Positions 50,662 through 59,993 are shown, counted from the stretch's first letter. The stretch: 64,000 nt of DNA from Palsa-461 sp036844945 (GCA_036844945.1 DAIUEV010000013.1:1-64000), one strand, 5' to 3'. The notes: generated by a model not told the origin, from the sequence alone. Numbers and translations are program-made.

Positions 50662-51861
50662 TCAGCTCGATGGCCGATGTCGGTGCACGATCGACATGTC
50701 CTCTTCGGCGAGCGCCTCCTCCTCGGTCTCACTGATCGCCACCGAGGGTTGGAAGAGCTTCTGGGCGATCAGTGTCGGCACGAAGGCCGACAAGAGGACG
50801 ACGGTGATCAGTTCGGTGTACTGGGTCCGGTCGATGAGGTGGTGGGTGAGGCCGAACAGCGCCGAGATGGACCCGAAGGTGAGTCCGGTCGCCATCAGCA
50901 GGGTCGTGTAGGCCCGCTCGCGGGTGCGCACCCCGAACCACGCCGAGGTCGGCCAGACCCCGATCCCCTTCGTGACCATCTTCACGGCGAAGAGCGCCGC
51001 GATGACCCCGGCCCCGTCGAGGAGGGCGGAGCCGGAGATGAGGGTGCCGGCCCGAAGGAAGAAGAACGGGGTGAGGAGGGCGAAGGCGATCGCCCGGATC
51101 CGGTCGAGGATCACCCGGTCCTGCATGAAGATCCCTGCCACCACCAGCCCTCCGACATAGGCGGGGAGAACCGCCTCGCTCTTGGCCGCGGTGGCAAGGC
51201 CGCCGAGCGCCAGGAGCACGACGAAGATGAACTTGACCTCGGGCTCACTGATGCGGTGGCCGAGCTGGGCGATCACCAGACGCAAGAGACGCGGGAGCAG
51301 GACGAGGGACACGGCCGAGACCGCGACGAAGACGAGCAGGAGCCACCCGTAGGTCGCGAAGAACCCGCCGAGCGCGAGCACGGTGCCGAGGTCGGTCACG
51401 AAGCACGCCGCCAGGATCAGCTTGCCGATGTCGTGACGGTTGAGCCCGGTCTCGACCATCACCGCGTAGACCACGGCGACCGAGGTGGTGCTGAGCGCGA
51501 TCCCACCGATCTCGGCCGCGTGCAGGTGCCAGTGCAGTGCGTAACGACAGGTCAGGAACGCCCCCGCGAAGGGCAGGGCGAACGACACGACGCCGATCGT
51601 GAGACTCGGTTTCCAGTTCTTTCTGAGCGAGACCGGGTCGATCTCGGCGCCGGCGAGGAACGTCAGGAGCACCGACCCGAAGTCCGCCAGGAAGGTCGTG
51701 AAACCGGTCTGGACGATGTGCTCCTTCAGGCCCGGGATGTTCCCGCAGATCGCTCCGATCAGGATCTCGACGAGCGCGACCGAGACCCCGATCCAGACGC
51801 TGAAGACGGCGGCGGCGAGGGCCATGCCCATCCAGATCGCCGCGATGTAATAGATGTTCAC
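50662..51861 (-). CDS. CPA2-type cation/proton antiporter
   Basis: This protein of about 399 residues has about twelve membrane segments and the Na+/H+ exchanger domain (PF00999). Acidic membrane residues appear in FADFGSVLLTFLAGAEID-like segment LADFGSVLLTFLAGAEIDP and in ACFVTDLGTVLALG. The GTG at 51861 is preferred because GGAGG lies five bases upstream; the first possible start is at 51867. The C-terminal tail is acidic (SETEEEALAEED). No regulatory TrkA domain is present. Ion specificity (Na+ or K+) cannot be read from sequence. Confidence 0.85.
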   Translation of the reverse strand: MNIYYIAAIWMGMALAAAVFSVWIGVSVALVEILIGAICGNIPGLKEHIVQTGFTTFLADFGSVLLTFLAGAEIDPVSLRKNWKPSLTIGVVSFALPFAGAFLTCRYALHWHLHAAEIGGIALSTTSVAVVYAVMVETGLNRHDIGKLILAACFVTDLGTVLALGGFFATYGWLLLVFVAVSAVSLVLLPRLLRLVIAQLGHRISEPEVKFIFVVLLALGGLATAAKSEAVLPAYVGGLVVAGIFMQDRVILDRIRAIAFALLTPFFFLRAGTLISGSALLDGAGVIAALFAVKMVTKGIGVWPTSAWFGVRTRERAYTTLLMATGLTFGSISALFGLTHHLIDRTQYTELITVVLLSAFVPTLIAQKLFQPSVAISETEEEALAEEDMSIVHRHRPSS

Positions 51862-52035
51862 CCGCACCTCCGGTCCCGGCTGGAGGGGACGGACGCCCGA
51901 GCCCTACCAGCACATCTGCATTGCCGGTAGAAGCCATCATCCGGAGGTCCCGGCGATTCAAGGAGCGGGCTTCATCGCGCCGGCGGTGAGGCTACCAACG
52001 CCGGCACCGGGGGGCGATGCGGCAAGCGGTCGACC

Positions 52036-52587
52036 TCAGCGCGCCGGTTCGAAGGTGAGGAGGAGGACTCCCGAGCCCGTCGTCGTCGAGTCCGTGAGCC
52101 GCAGCGGCGCCGGCCCGGGCATGGTGTCGGGGAACAGCCGCTTGCCCGCGCCGAGGACGATCGGGAACAGCATGATCCGGTAGCGGTCGACGAGGTCGTG
52201 GTGCGCGAGCGTGTGGACGAGCCGGGCGCTGCCCTCGACGAGGAGGGTGCCCGCACGCTCTGCCTTCAGCCTCTGCACCTCGGAGACGAGGTCTCCGCGC
52301 AGCACCGTCGTCGCGCCCCAGTCGGCCTCCTCGTCGGTCAGGGTCGACGACACGACGAACTTGTGGATGCTGTTCATCCGCGTGCCGAAGTCGTCGTGGC
52401 CCATGTCCGGCCAGGCGGCGGCGAACCCCTGGTAGGTGACCCGTCCGAGCAGGAGCGATTCGGCCTCGAAGAGCTCCTCGACCTTGAACCGGTCCCCCGC
52501 CTCGCCGCGGTCGAACTGGAAGGTCCATCGGGGCTCCTCGATCACCCCGTCGAGGGACATGAACTCCGTGACGACCACCTCGGCCAT
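52036..52587 (-). CDS. Dihydrofolate reductase/RibD-C family protein
   Basis: This 183-residue protein follows the RibD C-terminal reductase family (PF01872): VVVTEFMSLDGVIEEP at the N-terminus, LLGRVTYQGFAAAW, KFVVSSTL, VEGSARLVHTLAHHDLVDRYRIMLFPIVLGAGKRLFPD. Such YyaP/YwjB-like proteins reduce unknown substrates with NADPH. It stands on the minus strand after a 174-base gap from the antiporter; nothing suggests its role. Confidence 0.85.
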   Translation of the reverse strand: MAEVVVTEFMSLDGVIEEPRWTFQFDRGEAGDRFKVEELFEAESLLLGRVTYQGFAAAWPDMGHDDFGTRMNSIHKFVVSSTLTDEEADWGATTVLRGDLVSEVQRLKAERAGTLLVEGSARLVHTLAHHDLVDRYRIMLFPIVLGAGKRLFPDTMPGPAPLRLTDSTTTGSGVLLLTFEPAR

Positions 52588-52705
52588 TGGCGTCTCCGCT
52601 TCTCTCGCGTTCGAGGGTACAGACGAGACGGCCCGCGTCGGCCGGACTCATCGGCGCGGTCCCCGATGCGCCGGGCACCGCGCCGTGACCCGACGGGCGC
52701 GAGCG

Positions 52706-53524
52706 CTACGCGGGGAGGAAGTCGAGCAGGAGCCGGTTGAGCTGGTCGGGGGCCTCGAGCGCCATCCAGTGGCCCGGCCCGTCCAGACGCTCGTAGCGCC
52801 ACTTCCCCGCCACCGACCCCTCCGATCGGGTCATCTGGCCCTCGGTGAGGAACAGGTCGCCGCTGCTCCAGATGCCCATGGTGTCGGCTTGGACCGGCGG
52901 GAGTTCGGGGCCCGGCTCGACGAAGCTCGAGGCGGGGATGTTGGCCCGGTACCAGTTGAGGCCCGGCGTGAGCGCGCCCGTCGACTCGAGCTCCTTCACC
53001 ACCGCGTCGTGATCGGGGTGGTGCGCCCAGCGGCCCATGTTCACCCAGTCGTTCTCGGACAGCCAGCGCTCGGCGATGCCCTCGAACTGGAACAGCAGCA
53101 TGTACCAGGACTTCTCGGTCTGCTCGAAGTCGGTGCCGCGGAAGTTCCCCCCGGACGGGTTGCCGACCGACAGCGCCACGAGGCGGTCGACGTTCTGGGG
53201 GGCCACCGCCCCGAGGACCCAGGCAACGGCGGCGCCCCAGTCGTGGCCGACGACGTGGGCCCGCTCGACGCCGGCGTCGGCGAGCACCGCGCCGACGTCG
53301 GTGACGAGGTGGAGGATGTTGTAGGCGTCGACGCCCTCGGGCTTGTCCGACGCGCCGTAGCCGCGCTGGTCGGGCACGATCACCTTGAACCCGGCGTCGG
53401 CCAGCGGCGCGACCTGATGCCGCCACATCCGGCCGGAGTCCGGGAACCCGTGCAGGAGGACCACCGGCCTGCCCTCCCCGGTCACCTCGTAGTGGATCCC
53501 GACCCCATCGTTGTCCGCGCGCAC
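52706..53524 (-). CDS. Alpha/beta hydrolase (epoxide hydrolase-like)
   Basis: This 272-residue protein has the oxyanion HGFPDS (HG) motif, the aspartate nucleophile in VGHDWGAAVAW, and the catalytic histidine near the end in GHWMALEAPDQLN. An Asp nucleophile with cap helices points to epoxide hydrolase or haloalkane dehalogenase relatives; sequence alone does not separate them. The GTG at 53524 has GAAGGAGA upstream. It follows the FAD oxidoreductase gene by 19 bases on the same strand, so both likely act on the same compound. Confidence 0.85.
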   Translation of the reverse strand: MRADNDGVGIHYEVTGEGRPVVLLHGFPDSGRMWRHQVAPLADAGFKVIVPDQRGYGASDKPEGVDAYNILHLVTDVGAVLADAGVERAHVVGHDWGAAVAWVLGAVAPQNVDRLVALSVGNPSGGNFRGTDFEQTEKSWYMLLFQFEGIAERWLSENDWVNMGRWAHHPDHDAVVKELESTGALTPGLNWYRANIPASSFVEPGPELPPVQADTMGIWSSGDLFLTEGQMTRSEGSVAGKWRYERLDGPGHWMALEAPDQLNRLLLDFLPA

Positions 53525-53543
53525 GACTCTCCTTCTTTCCTGT

Positions 53544-54962
53544 TCAGGCCGTCGCCATCTCGACCAGCTCTTCGCGACTGGGCCCGATCGCGGGCCCGTC
53601 ACGCCAATCGGCGCCGAGCTCGATCACCTTGTCCATGATCCCCGGCCGGGCGAGCACCACCTCGGGGAGATCGAGCACGAAGGCGATGTCGACCGAGGCC
53701 CGGAGCACATCGGGATCCTTCCCCGCGGCCACGCCGAGCGCCTTGCCGATCTCGAACGCGGGATCGTCGGGCCGGTAGGTCCCGCCCTCGGCGATCGCCG
53801 CCATCTCGGCGAGGCGGTGGCGGTCGAAGGAGAGCGTGGACTTCCACCACGGTTCGACGACGTCGTCGGTCGCCTCGGCGAACGCCTCGGACAGCTCGCC
53901 CGGCTGGTCCGGCCCGACCTCGCGCAGCGTGTCGCGCAGGGCCCGGGCATGCAGCATGCCGATCGAGACACCGCGACCGAGCGACGGGTTCGTGCAGGCC
54001 CATGCGTCGGCGACGGCCAGGACGCCGGTCGCGACGGGCTCGCCGCCGGGGCGCAGGTCGCGGTGGCGGTCCTCGATCTTCGTGATCGTGACGACCCGGT
54101 CCTCGATCGGATCCCCGTCGAGCCAGTGGGCGACCGTCGGCATCGACCGGAACACCCGCTCGAAGCGATCCAGGTCCCGCAGCCCGAGGAGCGGCCGGTC
54201 ACCCGAGCGGGCCACCAACACGACCGACCAGGTGTCGTTGTCGGCCGGCAGGGTGAGCGTGGAGACCGAACCCCATTCCTGGAGCCCCGGCCCGAGTGAC
54301 ACCGGCATCCCCCCGTCACGAGAGCGGTAGTGGCGGCCGTAGTAGGTGAATCCGCTGTCCTCGAGCTGGTCCTCGGGCGCCCGCGCGTCGATCGCGGCCA
54401 GCCAGCTCGGCAGGGCCGAGCGGCGCCCCCCGCAGTCGATGACGAGGTCGGCCCGGAGCTCCTCGCCGTCCTCGGTGCGGACACCCGTCACATGCGGCGT
54501 GCCGCTGATTGCATCGGGGCCACAGAGGAGCCCGGCGACCGCCACGCCCCGGCGGACGGTGAGATTCGGGACCCCGCCCGCCACCGACGCGACGGCCCGC
54601 TCCATGACGGCCCGACGTCCGGAGACCGCGTCGAAGCGCTCATCGCCGTCTCTCACGCCCCCGGTCACGAAGTCGGGGGCCTCCTTCACGGGGTTGAACC
54701 GCAGCGCGCCGTCACGTTCCATCGCGGCGATCAGCTGGGGGAGCTCGTGCTCCACCACCTGGCGATACCGGGCCAGGAAGAGGTGCGGGAGCCGGAACTG
54801 GTTGACCCCGGTCCGCTCCCAGCTCTCCCACGCGTCGGCGGGCGTCTCCGGCGGACCCGCTGCGTCACGTTCGAGCACCGTGACCGCGTGCTGGTCGGTG
54901 GCGAGCAGCATCCCGAGGCCCATGCCGATCACGCTGCCGCCGACCACTATGACCTCGGCCAT
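53544..54962 (-). CDS. FAD-dependent oxidoreductase (flavoprotein monooxygenase-like)
   Basis: This 472-residue protein has the FAD-binding fold: EVIVVGGSVIGMGLGMLLA (dinucleotide motif with G-x-S variation), RADLVIDCGGRRS (second motif region) and VADAWACTNPSLGRGVSIGML, the C-terminal FAD segment of geranylgeranyl reductase/PHBH-type enzymes. It probably oxidises or epoxidises an aromatic or polyprenyl compound. The ATG at 54962 has GAAGGAG upstream; the longer frame is rejected. It is immediately followed by the alpha/beta hydrolase gene. Confidence 0.85.
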   Translation of the reverse strand: MAEVIVVGGSVIGMGLGMLLATDQHAVTVLERDAAGPPETPADAWESWERTGVNQFRLPHLFLARYRQVVEHELPQLIAAMERDGALRFNPVKEAPDFVTGGVRDGDERFDAVSGRRAVMERAVASVAGGVPNLTVRRGVAVAGLLCGPDAISGTPHVTGVRTEDGEELRADLVIDCGGRRSALPSWLAAIDARAPEDQLEDSGFTYYGRHYRSRDGGMPVSLGPGLQEWGSVSTLTLPADNDTWSVVLVARSGDRPLLGLRDLDRFERVFRSMPTVAHWLDGDPIEDRVVTITKIEDRHRDLRPGGEPVATGVLAVADAWACTNPSLGRGVSIGMLHARALRDTLREVGPDQPGELSEAFAEATDDVVEPWWKSTLSFDRHRLAEMAAIAEGGTYRPDDPAFEIGKALGVAAGKDPDVLRASVDIAFVLDLPEVVLARPGIMDKVIELGADWRDGPAIGPSREELVEMATA

Positions 54963-55504
54963 CGCGCTGCTCCTTCCCTCGCCCCTTCGGCCCGCCGAGT
55001 GTACGAGCGGCGCACGACCGGCACGATCTGAGTTCGACACCGCACCGGTCGACAGATCGCTGGTTTCCCCGAGGAGCCGACGAGCTCGTCCCCGGCGCCC
55101 AGGGCGGCCCCGAAGGGTCCGGCCACACGTGCCTGGCGCGGCGAAGCCGGCCCTGGGGCCGGCTTCCCGATCGTGCCCTTGCGGGCTATGCAGTTGTCAG
55201 CCGACCCCGCCCCCGCTCACGTCGCATGGTGTCGGGACCGCATCAACCGGTGGCGCCTTTCGGTGCCCCGCTCACGGCTCGTGAACAGACGGCCGGGGGG
55301 TGCGGTGGCCGGTGCATGGAGCCTCGGTGGTCACCCGCCGAGGCGAAGACCACCCGGCGGAAGACTCTCCTCGCTCGAGCTCGTCGATGGCATCGCAAGC
55401 TCCCTTCTCACCTGCCGAGCCGCTCAGGCCCGGCCTGCTTCCATTCTCTCCCTGCGGCGCGGCGTTGTGAAGGGTCCAGCGCGATTTGCCCGCGACCAGC
55501 GGAC
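54963..55504. other. Intergenic region with one hairpin
   Basis: This 542-base interval between the oxidoreductase start and the rdgB stop has no convincing gene on either strand. Its notable element is the perfect hairpin at 55143-55166, listed separately. Confidence 0.55.
55143..55166 (-). terminator. Hairpin between rdgB and the oxidoreductase gene
   Basis: GAAGCCGGCCC pairs with GGGCCGGCTTC across a two-base TG gap (10 pairs with the loop CTGG if counted conservatively). It lies about 340 bases after the rdgB stop. It may terminate the cysO-cysM-hydrolase-rph-rdgB transcript, although its distance is large. Confidence 0.4.
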
Positions 55505-56113
55505 TCAGGGGGACCTGGCGGCCAGCCGGGCGGCCAGCGCCCGGAAGGCCCGTCCCCGGTGGCTGAACGCGTGCTTCTCGTCGGGCGCCATCTCGGCGAA
55601 GGTCCGGCCGTCGCCCTCGTCGGGAACGAAGATCGGGTCGTAGCCGAACCCACCCTCCCCCCGGGCGGCCTCCGCGATCACCCCGGCCACCGCCCCCTCG
55701 CACCAGACCTCGGTCCCGTCCGGGAACGAGGCGAACGCGACCGCCACGAAGCGGGCCCGGCGCTCGGGCGGCGGCCGGCTGTCGAGTGCGGCCAGCAACT
55801 TGGCCACGTTGTCGGCGTAGGTGGCGTGCTCGCCGGCGTAGCGGGCCGAGTAGACGCCGGGCGCACCGCCCAGGGCCTCGACCTCGAGGCCGGTGTCGTC
55901 GGCGACCGCGGCCCGTCCGGTCGCCCGCATCAGCGCCACCGCCTTCAGCCGGGCGTTCTCGAGGAGGGTGGCGCCGGTCTCCTCGACCTCGGGTGCCGAA
56001 TCGGGGCGGGGCAGGACGGCGATGCCCGCCTCACCGAGGATGGTGCGGATCTCTTCGGCCTTGTCCGGGTTGGCGCTGGCGAGGACGAGCTCCAGGCCGG
56101 TGGGCCCGCTCAC
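55505..56113 (-). CDS. rdgB: XTP/dITP diphosphatase (RdgB/HAM1)
   Basis: This 202-residue house-cleaning pyrophosphatase removes non-canonical purine nucleotides. Motifs are LASANPDKAEEIR at the N-terminus, VADDTGLEVEALGGAPGVYSARYAG, GEGGFGYDPIFVPD and FSHRGRA. The GTG start overlaps the rph stop (GTGA). The order rph-rdgB is as in Mycobacterium (Rv1340-Rv1341). Confidence 0.95.
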   Translation of the reverse strand: MSGPTGLELVLASANPDKAEEIRTILGEAGIAVLPRPDSAPEVEETGATLLENARLKAVALMRATGRAAVADDTGLEVEALGGAPGVYSARYAGEHATYADNVAKLLAALDSRPPPERRARFVAVAFASFPDGTEVWCEGAVAGVIAEAARGEGGFGYDPIFVPDEGDGRTFAEMAPDEKHAFSHRGRAFRALAARLAARSP

Positions 56114-56868
56114 CGCGGAGTGGGCGGCTCCGCCAGGACGGCCCGCTGCGCGTCGACCAGCTGCGCGATGCCGCCCGCGGCCAGGGCCAGCAGCTCGTCG
56201 AGCTCGTCGCGGCTGAACGCCATCTTTTCGGCGGTGCCCTGCACCTCGACGAAGCGCCCGGATCCGGTCATCACGACGTTCATGTCGACGTCGGCCCGGG
56301 AGTCCTCGGCATAGGGGAGGTCGAGCATGGGGACGGCGTCGATGATCCCGACCGAGACGGCCGCCACCTCGTCTCCGAGCGGGTGCACCGCGAGCACCCG
56401 GGAATGGCACAGGCGGGTGCACGCGTCGTGCAGCGCGACGTAGGCGCCGCAGATCGAGGCGGTGCGGGTGCCGCCGTCGGCCTGCAGGACGTCGCAGTCG
56501 ACGGTGATCTGGTTCTCCCCCAGGGCCACGAGGTCGCAGACCGAGCGCAGCGAGCGGGCGATGAGCCGCTGGATCTCCTGGGTCCGTCCGGACTGGCGCC
56601 CCCTGGCGGCCTCGCGGTCCACTCGCTCGGGAGAGGAGCCCGGGAGCATCGAGTACTCCGCGGTCACCCAGCCACGCCCGGTCCCCCGCATCCAGGGCGG
56701 GACCCGCTCTTCGAGTGAGGCGGTGCAGAGCACCTTGGTCCGGCCCATGGTGACGAGCACCGACCCCGCGGCGAACTCGGTGAAGTCGCGGTCGAACAAG
56801 ACGGGCCGCAGCTCATCGAGGAGGCGGCCGTCGTCGCGCCGGGCCCTCGGGTCCGTTCCCCCCGTCAC
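56110..56868 (-). CDS. rph: Ribonuclease PH
   Basis: This 252-residue phosphorolytic 3'-5' exonuclease trims tRNA ends. Typical segments are GWVTAEYSMLPGSSPERVDRE-like region, QSGRTQEIQRLIARSLRSV, ITVDCDVLQADGGTRTASI and GRFVEVQGTAEK. Length is normal. It lies between the metallo-hydrolase (37 bases upstream) and rdgB on one strand. Confidence 0.95.
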   Translation of the reverse strand: MTGGTDPRARRDDGRLLDELRPVLFDRDFTEFAAGSVLVTMGRTKVLCTASLEERVPPWMRGTGRGWVTAEYSMLPGSSPERVDREAARGRQSGRTQEIQRLIARSLRSVCDLVALGENQITVDCDVLQADGGTRTASICGAYVALHDACTRLCHSRVLAVHPLGDEVAAVSVGIIDAVPMLDLPYAEDSRADVDMNVVMTGSGRFVEVQGTAEKMAFSRDELDELLALAAGGIAQLVDAQRAVLAEPPTPR

Positions 56869-56905
56869 CGCACTCCCCTTCCCCGGCCGCTTCGACTCGG
56901 CCCTC

Positions 56906-57646
56906 TCACCACTCCAAGCTCATGCCGGGAGCGGCCTGGTAGATCGCCCGCCCGAACGCCTCGGCCGCCTCGAGTGCCAACGGCTCGGCGTCGACAGTAG
57001 GCCACCGGTGGGTGACCACCAGTTCCCCCACGTCGGCCGCGTGCGCCATGATCCCGGCCTGGCGGCCGCTCAGGTGCCGGAGCTCGCCCTCGCGGTCCTT
57101 CTCGTAGGTGGCCTCACAGAGGAAAAGCCCGATGCCCGCCCCGAGTTCCTCGACGGACCACTCGGGGCCGGTGTCGGCCGAGAAGGCCATCGGCTTGTCG
57201 CCGGGATCGGCGGCCAGTTTCTCGATCTTGACCGCGAGCGTCGTCGGACCGTGGTCGGTGACGGCGAAGGAGCAACGCACGTCGTGCACGTCGATCGTGG
57301 ATCCCGCCTCGGCGACCCGCCAGTCGAGCCCGCGGTGCTGGGCGGCGTAGGAGCGCTCCCGCAGTCCCGGCGGCGCCACGACGAGGAACGGTTCCGCCGC
57401 CCGCTGCAGTTGCGCCCACACCGCGAGGGACTCGAGGTCGGTCCAGTGGTCGGGGTGCTCGTGGGTGAGCACGACGGCGTCGAGTGACCCGGGGAAGCAG
57501 ACCTCCTGGAGCCGGGCGAAGGTCCCCGGACCGGCGTCCAGCCAGATCGTCGCCCCGGCCGAACGCACCAGATAGCCGCTCGCGGCACCGCCGGGGCCGG
57601 CATAGCTGCCGTCGCAGCCGAGCACGGTGAGGGTGCCGCTCGGCAC
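56906..57646 (-). CDS. Metallo-beta-lactamase-fold hydrolase (Rv1339-like)
   Basis: This 246-residue protein has the metal-binding motif THEHPDHW (H62, H64, D66, H67) and later GHR-type histidine in LVVTHRWP. It occupies the place of M. tuberculosis Rv1339 (between the cys cluster and rph), which is reported as an atypical class II cAMP phosphodiesterase; the same activity is possible here. RNase Z-like function is the older alternative. It starts three bases upstream of the cysM stop region, leaving no room for the rhomboid gene and murI found there in Mycobacterium. Confidence 0.8.
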   Translation of the reverse strand: MPSGTLTVLGCDGSYAGPGGAASGYLVRSAGATIWLDAGPGTFARLQEVCFPGSLDAVVLTHEHPDHWTDLESLAVWAQLQRAAEPFLVVAPPGLRERSYAAQHRGLDWRVAEAGSTIDVHDVRCSFAVTDHGPTTLAVKIEKLAADPGDKPMAFSADTGPEWSVEELGAGIGLFLCEATYEKDREGELRHLSGRQAGIMAHAADVGELVVTHRWPTVDAEPLALEAAEAFGRAIYQAAPGMSLEW

Positions 57647-57649
57647 GGC

Positions 57650-58618
57650 CTAGAAGTAGATGGTGTTCTCGGCGCGCTTGGTCACGACGTCGAGGTCGTC
57701 GGTCCAGGCGCCGGTGGACAGGTACTTCCAACCGTCGTCGGCCGAGATGACCACGATGACGGCGGCCTCACCCTCGGGGATCTGCTTGGCGCAACGGATC
57801 GCCCCGGCGACGGCGGCCCCGGTCGAGATCCCGACGAACAGCCCGGCCTCGGTGAGCAGCCGCCGGGTCACCTCGAGCGACTCACGGGGCCGCACCACCG
57901 TTTTGCGGTCGAGGATCTCGGCGCCGCCGAGCTCCTCGAAGATCGGGGGGACGTACCCGTCCTCCAGGCTGCGCAGGCCGTCGACCCGCTCCCCGGCCGG
58001 CGGTTCGACCGCCCACACCTGGATCGCCGGGTTCTTCTCCTTCAAGAAGCGGCCCACGCCGAGAAGGGTGCCCGAGGTGCCGAGGCCCGAAACGAAGTGG
58101 GTGACCTCGGGGCAGTCCCGCCAGATCTCCGGACCGGTCGTCTTGTAGTGGCCGAGCGGATTCGCGCGGTTCCCGTACTGGTAGAGCATCGTCCACTCGG
58201 GGTGCTCTTCGGCCAGCCGGAGCGCCATCCGGACCGCGCCGTTCGAGCCCTCCTCGCCCGGGGACTCGATGATCTCGGCCCCCCACACCTCGAGCAGCTG
58301 GCGCCGCTCGACCGACACGTTCGTCGGCAGGACCACCTTCAGGTGGTAGCCCTTCACCTTGCACACGAACGCGAGGCCGATGCCGGTGTTCCCCGAGGTC
58401 GGCTCGAGGAGGACCTGGCCCGGCTGGCCCGGCGTGAGCAGCCCGTCCGCCTCCGCCTGCTCGACGAGTGCGAACGCGACCCGGTCCTTCACCGATCCGC
58501 CGGGGTTGCGGCCCTCGAGCTTCACCACGAACCGCACGTCGGGGCGCGGGCTCAGCTGACTGACGTCGACCATCGGCGTGTTGCCGATGAGATCGAGGAC
58601 GCTCCGGGCGACGCCCAT
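57650..58618 (-). CDS. cysM: CysM-type O-phosphoserine sulfhydrylase
   Basis: This 322-residue PLP enzyme makes cysteine. The PLP lysine is K44 in GGSVKDRVA, the phosphate loop is PTSGNTGIGLAF and a further glycine loop is STGAAVAGAIR. Sitting with cysO and mec, it should use the CysO thiocarboxylate as sulfur donor and O-phosphoserine as acceptor, as in M. tuberculosis CysM. It starts nine bases after the cysO stop. Confidence 0.9.
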   Translation of the reverse strand: MGVARSVLDLIGNTPMVDVSQLSPRPDVRFVVKLEGRNPGGSVKDRVAFALVEQAEADGLLTPGQPGQVLLEPTSGNTGIGLAFVCKVKGYHLKVVLPTNVSVERRQLLEVWGAEIIESPGEEGSNGAVRMALRLAEEHPEWTMLYQYGNRANPLGHYKTTGPEIWRDCPEVTHFVSGLGTSGTLLGVGRFLKEKNPAIQVWAVEPPAGERVDGLRSLEDGYVPPIFEELGGAEILDRKTVVRPRESLEVTRRLLTEAGLFVGISTGAAVAGAIRCAKQIPEGEAAVIVVISADDGWKYLSTGAWTDDLDVVTKRAENTIYF

Positions 58619-58627
58619 GGGAAACGC

Positions 58628-58903
58628 TCAGCCCCCGGCCACCGCCGGGAGGATCGAGACCTCGTCGCCCTCCTTCACCGGGGTGTCGAGGGCCGAGAGG
58701 TAGCGGACGTCGTCGTCGTTCACGTAGACGTTCACGAACCGGTGCAGGCTCCCGTCGGGGTTGAGCACCTGCCCGGTCATGCCGGGGTGGGCCGACACGA
58801 GCGACCGGATCACCTCGCCCACGGTGGAACCCTCCACCAAGACGGACGACCTGCCCCCGGCCTGGGACCGAAGGACGGTCGGCAGGCGGACCTCGACTGG
58901 CAC
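58628..58903 (-). CDS. cysO: CysO, MoaD/ThiS-like sulfur carrier protein
   Basis: This 91-residue beta-grasp protein ends ILPAVAGG, with the C-terminal di-glycine that is activated and thiocarboxylated. The N-terminal PVEVRLPTVLRSQAGG and NPDGSLHRFVNVYVNDDD are of the MoaD/ThiS type. It carries sulfur to CysM for cysteine synthesis. Its gene is followed nine bases later by cysM. The GyrI-like gene lies 196 bases upstream on the other strand. Confidence 0.9.
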   Translation of the reverse strand: MPVEVRLPTVLRSQAGGRSSVLVEGSTVGEVIRSLVSAHPGMTGQVLNPDGSLHRFVNVYVNDDDVRYLSALDTPVKEGDEVSILPAVAGG

Positions 58904-59099
58904 GGTTCCTCCTTCTTGGGCGGCCGTCGGGCCAGCCGGGCTGAATGTTGACCGAACAGGTCAGATTCTACCGGCGCCGCCGAGCGGTCCGCTCCCGGTG
59001 GCCGTGCTCGGGCGTTCCGGAGGAACGCTCGGGGGCCCCGCCAGGAGGGCCGGCGGCTGTCCTCGCCCGTCGGTGTCGCTCGGTGGCAAGATCCCGGCG

Positions 59100-59549
59100 G
59101 TGACCGAGGTCCGCACCGAGGCCGTCTCGCCCCGCCAGCTCGGCGCCATCGAGGCGACCGTCGCGCGTGACCGGGTCCCTCAGACGATCATCGAGCTGCT
59201 CGACCGGGTCTGGCCGGAGCTCCGCCGCCAGGGGGCGGCGACCGCCCACAACGTGGTGGTCTACCGGGACGCCAACGACGGGCAGCTTGAGATGACCGTG
59301 GGCGTCGAGGTGCTCGGCGAGTTCGTGGACACAGGAGGGGTCTCGCGCACCACCACCCCGGGCGGTGTCGCGGCGGTCGCGACCCACTGGGGCGACTACG
59401 CCAAGCTCGGCCAGGCCTACGAGGCGATCGAGCAGTGGTGCGGAGAGACCGGGCGATCGGGCGCCGGCGTCACCTGGGAGGTCTACGGCGACTGGGACGA
59501 CAACCCCACCAAGGTCCGCACCGACGTCTACGTGCTCCTGGCGGACTGA
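59100..59549 (+). CDS. GyrI-like small-molecule-binding domain protein
   Basis: This 149-residue protein has the AraC-effector/GyrI-like pattern: TIIELLDRVWPELRRQG, HNVVVYRDANDGQLEMTVGVEVLGEF, and YEAIEQWCGETG then WEVYGDWDDNPTKVRTDVYVLL near the end. Such proteins bind hydrophobic or cationic compounds or inhibit gyrase. The GTG at 59100 is chosen from the domain start. It is transcribed opposite to mec and cysO and lies between them, interrupting the usual mec-cysO-cysM order. Confidence 0.75.
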   Translation: MTEVRTEAVSPRQLGAIEATVARDRVPQTIIELLDRVWPELRRQGAATAHNVVVYRDANDGQLEMTVGVEVLGEFVDTGGVSRTTTPGGVAAVATHWGDYAKLGQAYEAIEQWCGETGRSGAGVTWEVYGDWDDNPTKVRTDVYVLLAD

Positions 59550-59564
59550 GCCCGCTCGGGTCGT

Positions 59565-59993
59565 TCAGCTGGCCTTGGCCCAGTGGGTGCGGATGACGAC
59601 GGACTCCTCCTCGACCCGGCCCTCGGTGATGCGGAAACTCCGCATGACGGGGTGAGTGTCCCGGAGCGAGACGATCACGTAGTGCCAGCTCGGATCGGGG
59701 GCCTGGGCGACGTCGGTGGCGGAGGGGTACGCGTCGGTATGGGTGTGGGAGTGGAACACCCCCAAGATCTGGAGTCCCCTCGCCTCGGCGTCCCGGTCCG
59801 CCCGGAGGTGGGCCAGGGGGTCGACCGTGTACACCCGCGCCGAGTGGGCCACGTTCTGGGCCGGGTACCAGGCGACGGCGGCCCCGAGGGCCGGGTCGCC
59901 GGCCAGCAGGCCGCAGGCCTCCTCGGGGAGCCCTCGGAGGCAGTGGGCGACCATGGCCATCTGCACGTCGGTCGACATCCGCAACATCGTCAC
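59565..59993 (-). CDS. mec: Mec, JAMM-type metalloprotease of CysO-cysteine
   Basis: This 142-residue M67 (JAB1/MPN) metallopeptidase has the JAMM features EEACGLLAG, the histidines in GVFHSHTHTDAYPSATD (H-x-H with S and D). It cleaves the CysO-cysteine adduct to release cysteine. Start: GTG at 59993 or ATG at 59978, neither with a clear ribosome site. Together with cysO and cysM it completes the thiocarboxylate cysteine pathway. The neighbouring smpB gene starts 71 bases away, divergent. Confidence 0.9.
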   Translation of the reverse strand: MTMLRMSTDVQMAMVAHCLRGLPEEACGLLAGDPALGAAVAWYPAQNVAHSARVYTVDPLAHLRADRDAEARGLQILGVFHSHTHTDAYPSATDVAQAPDPSWHYVIVSLRDTHPVMRSFRITEGRVEEESVVIRTHWAKAS

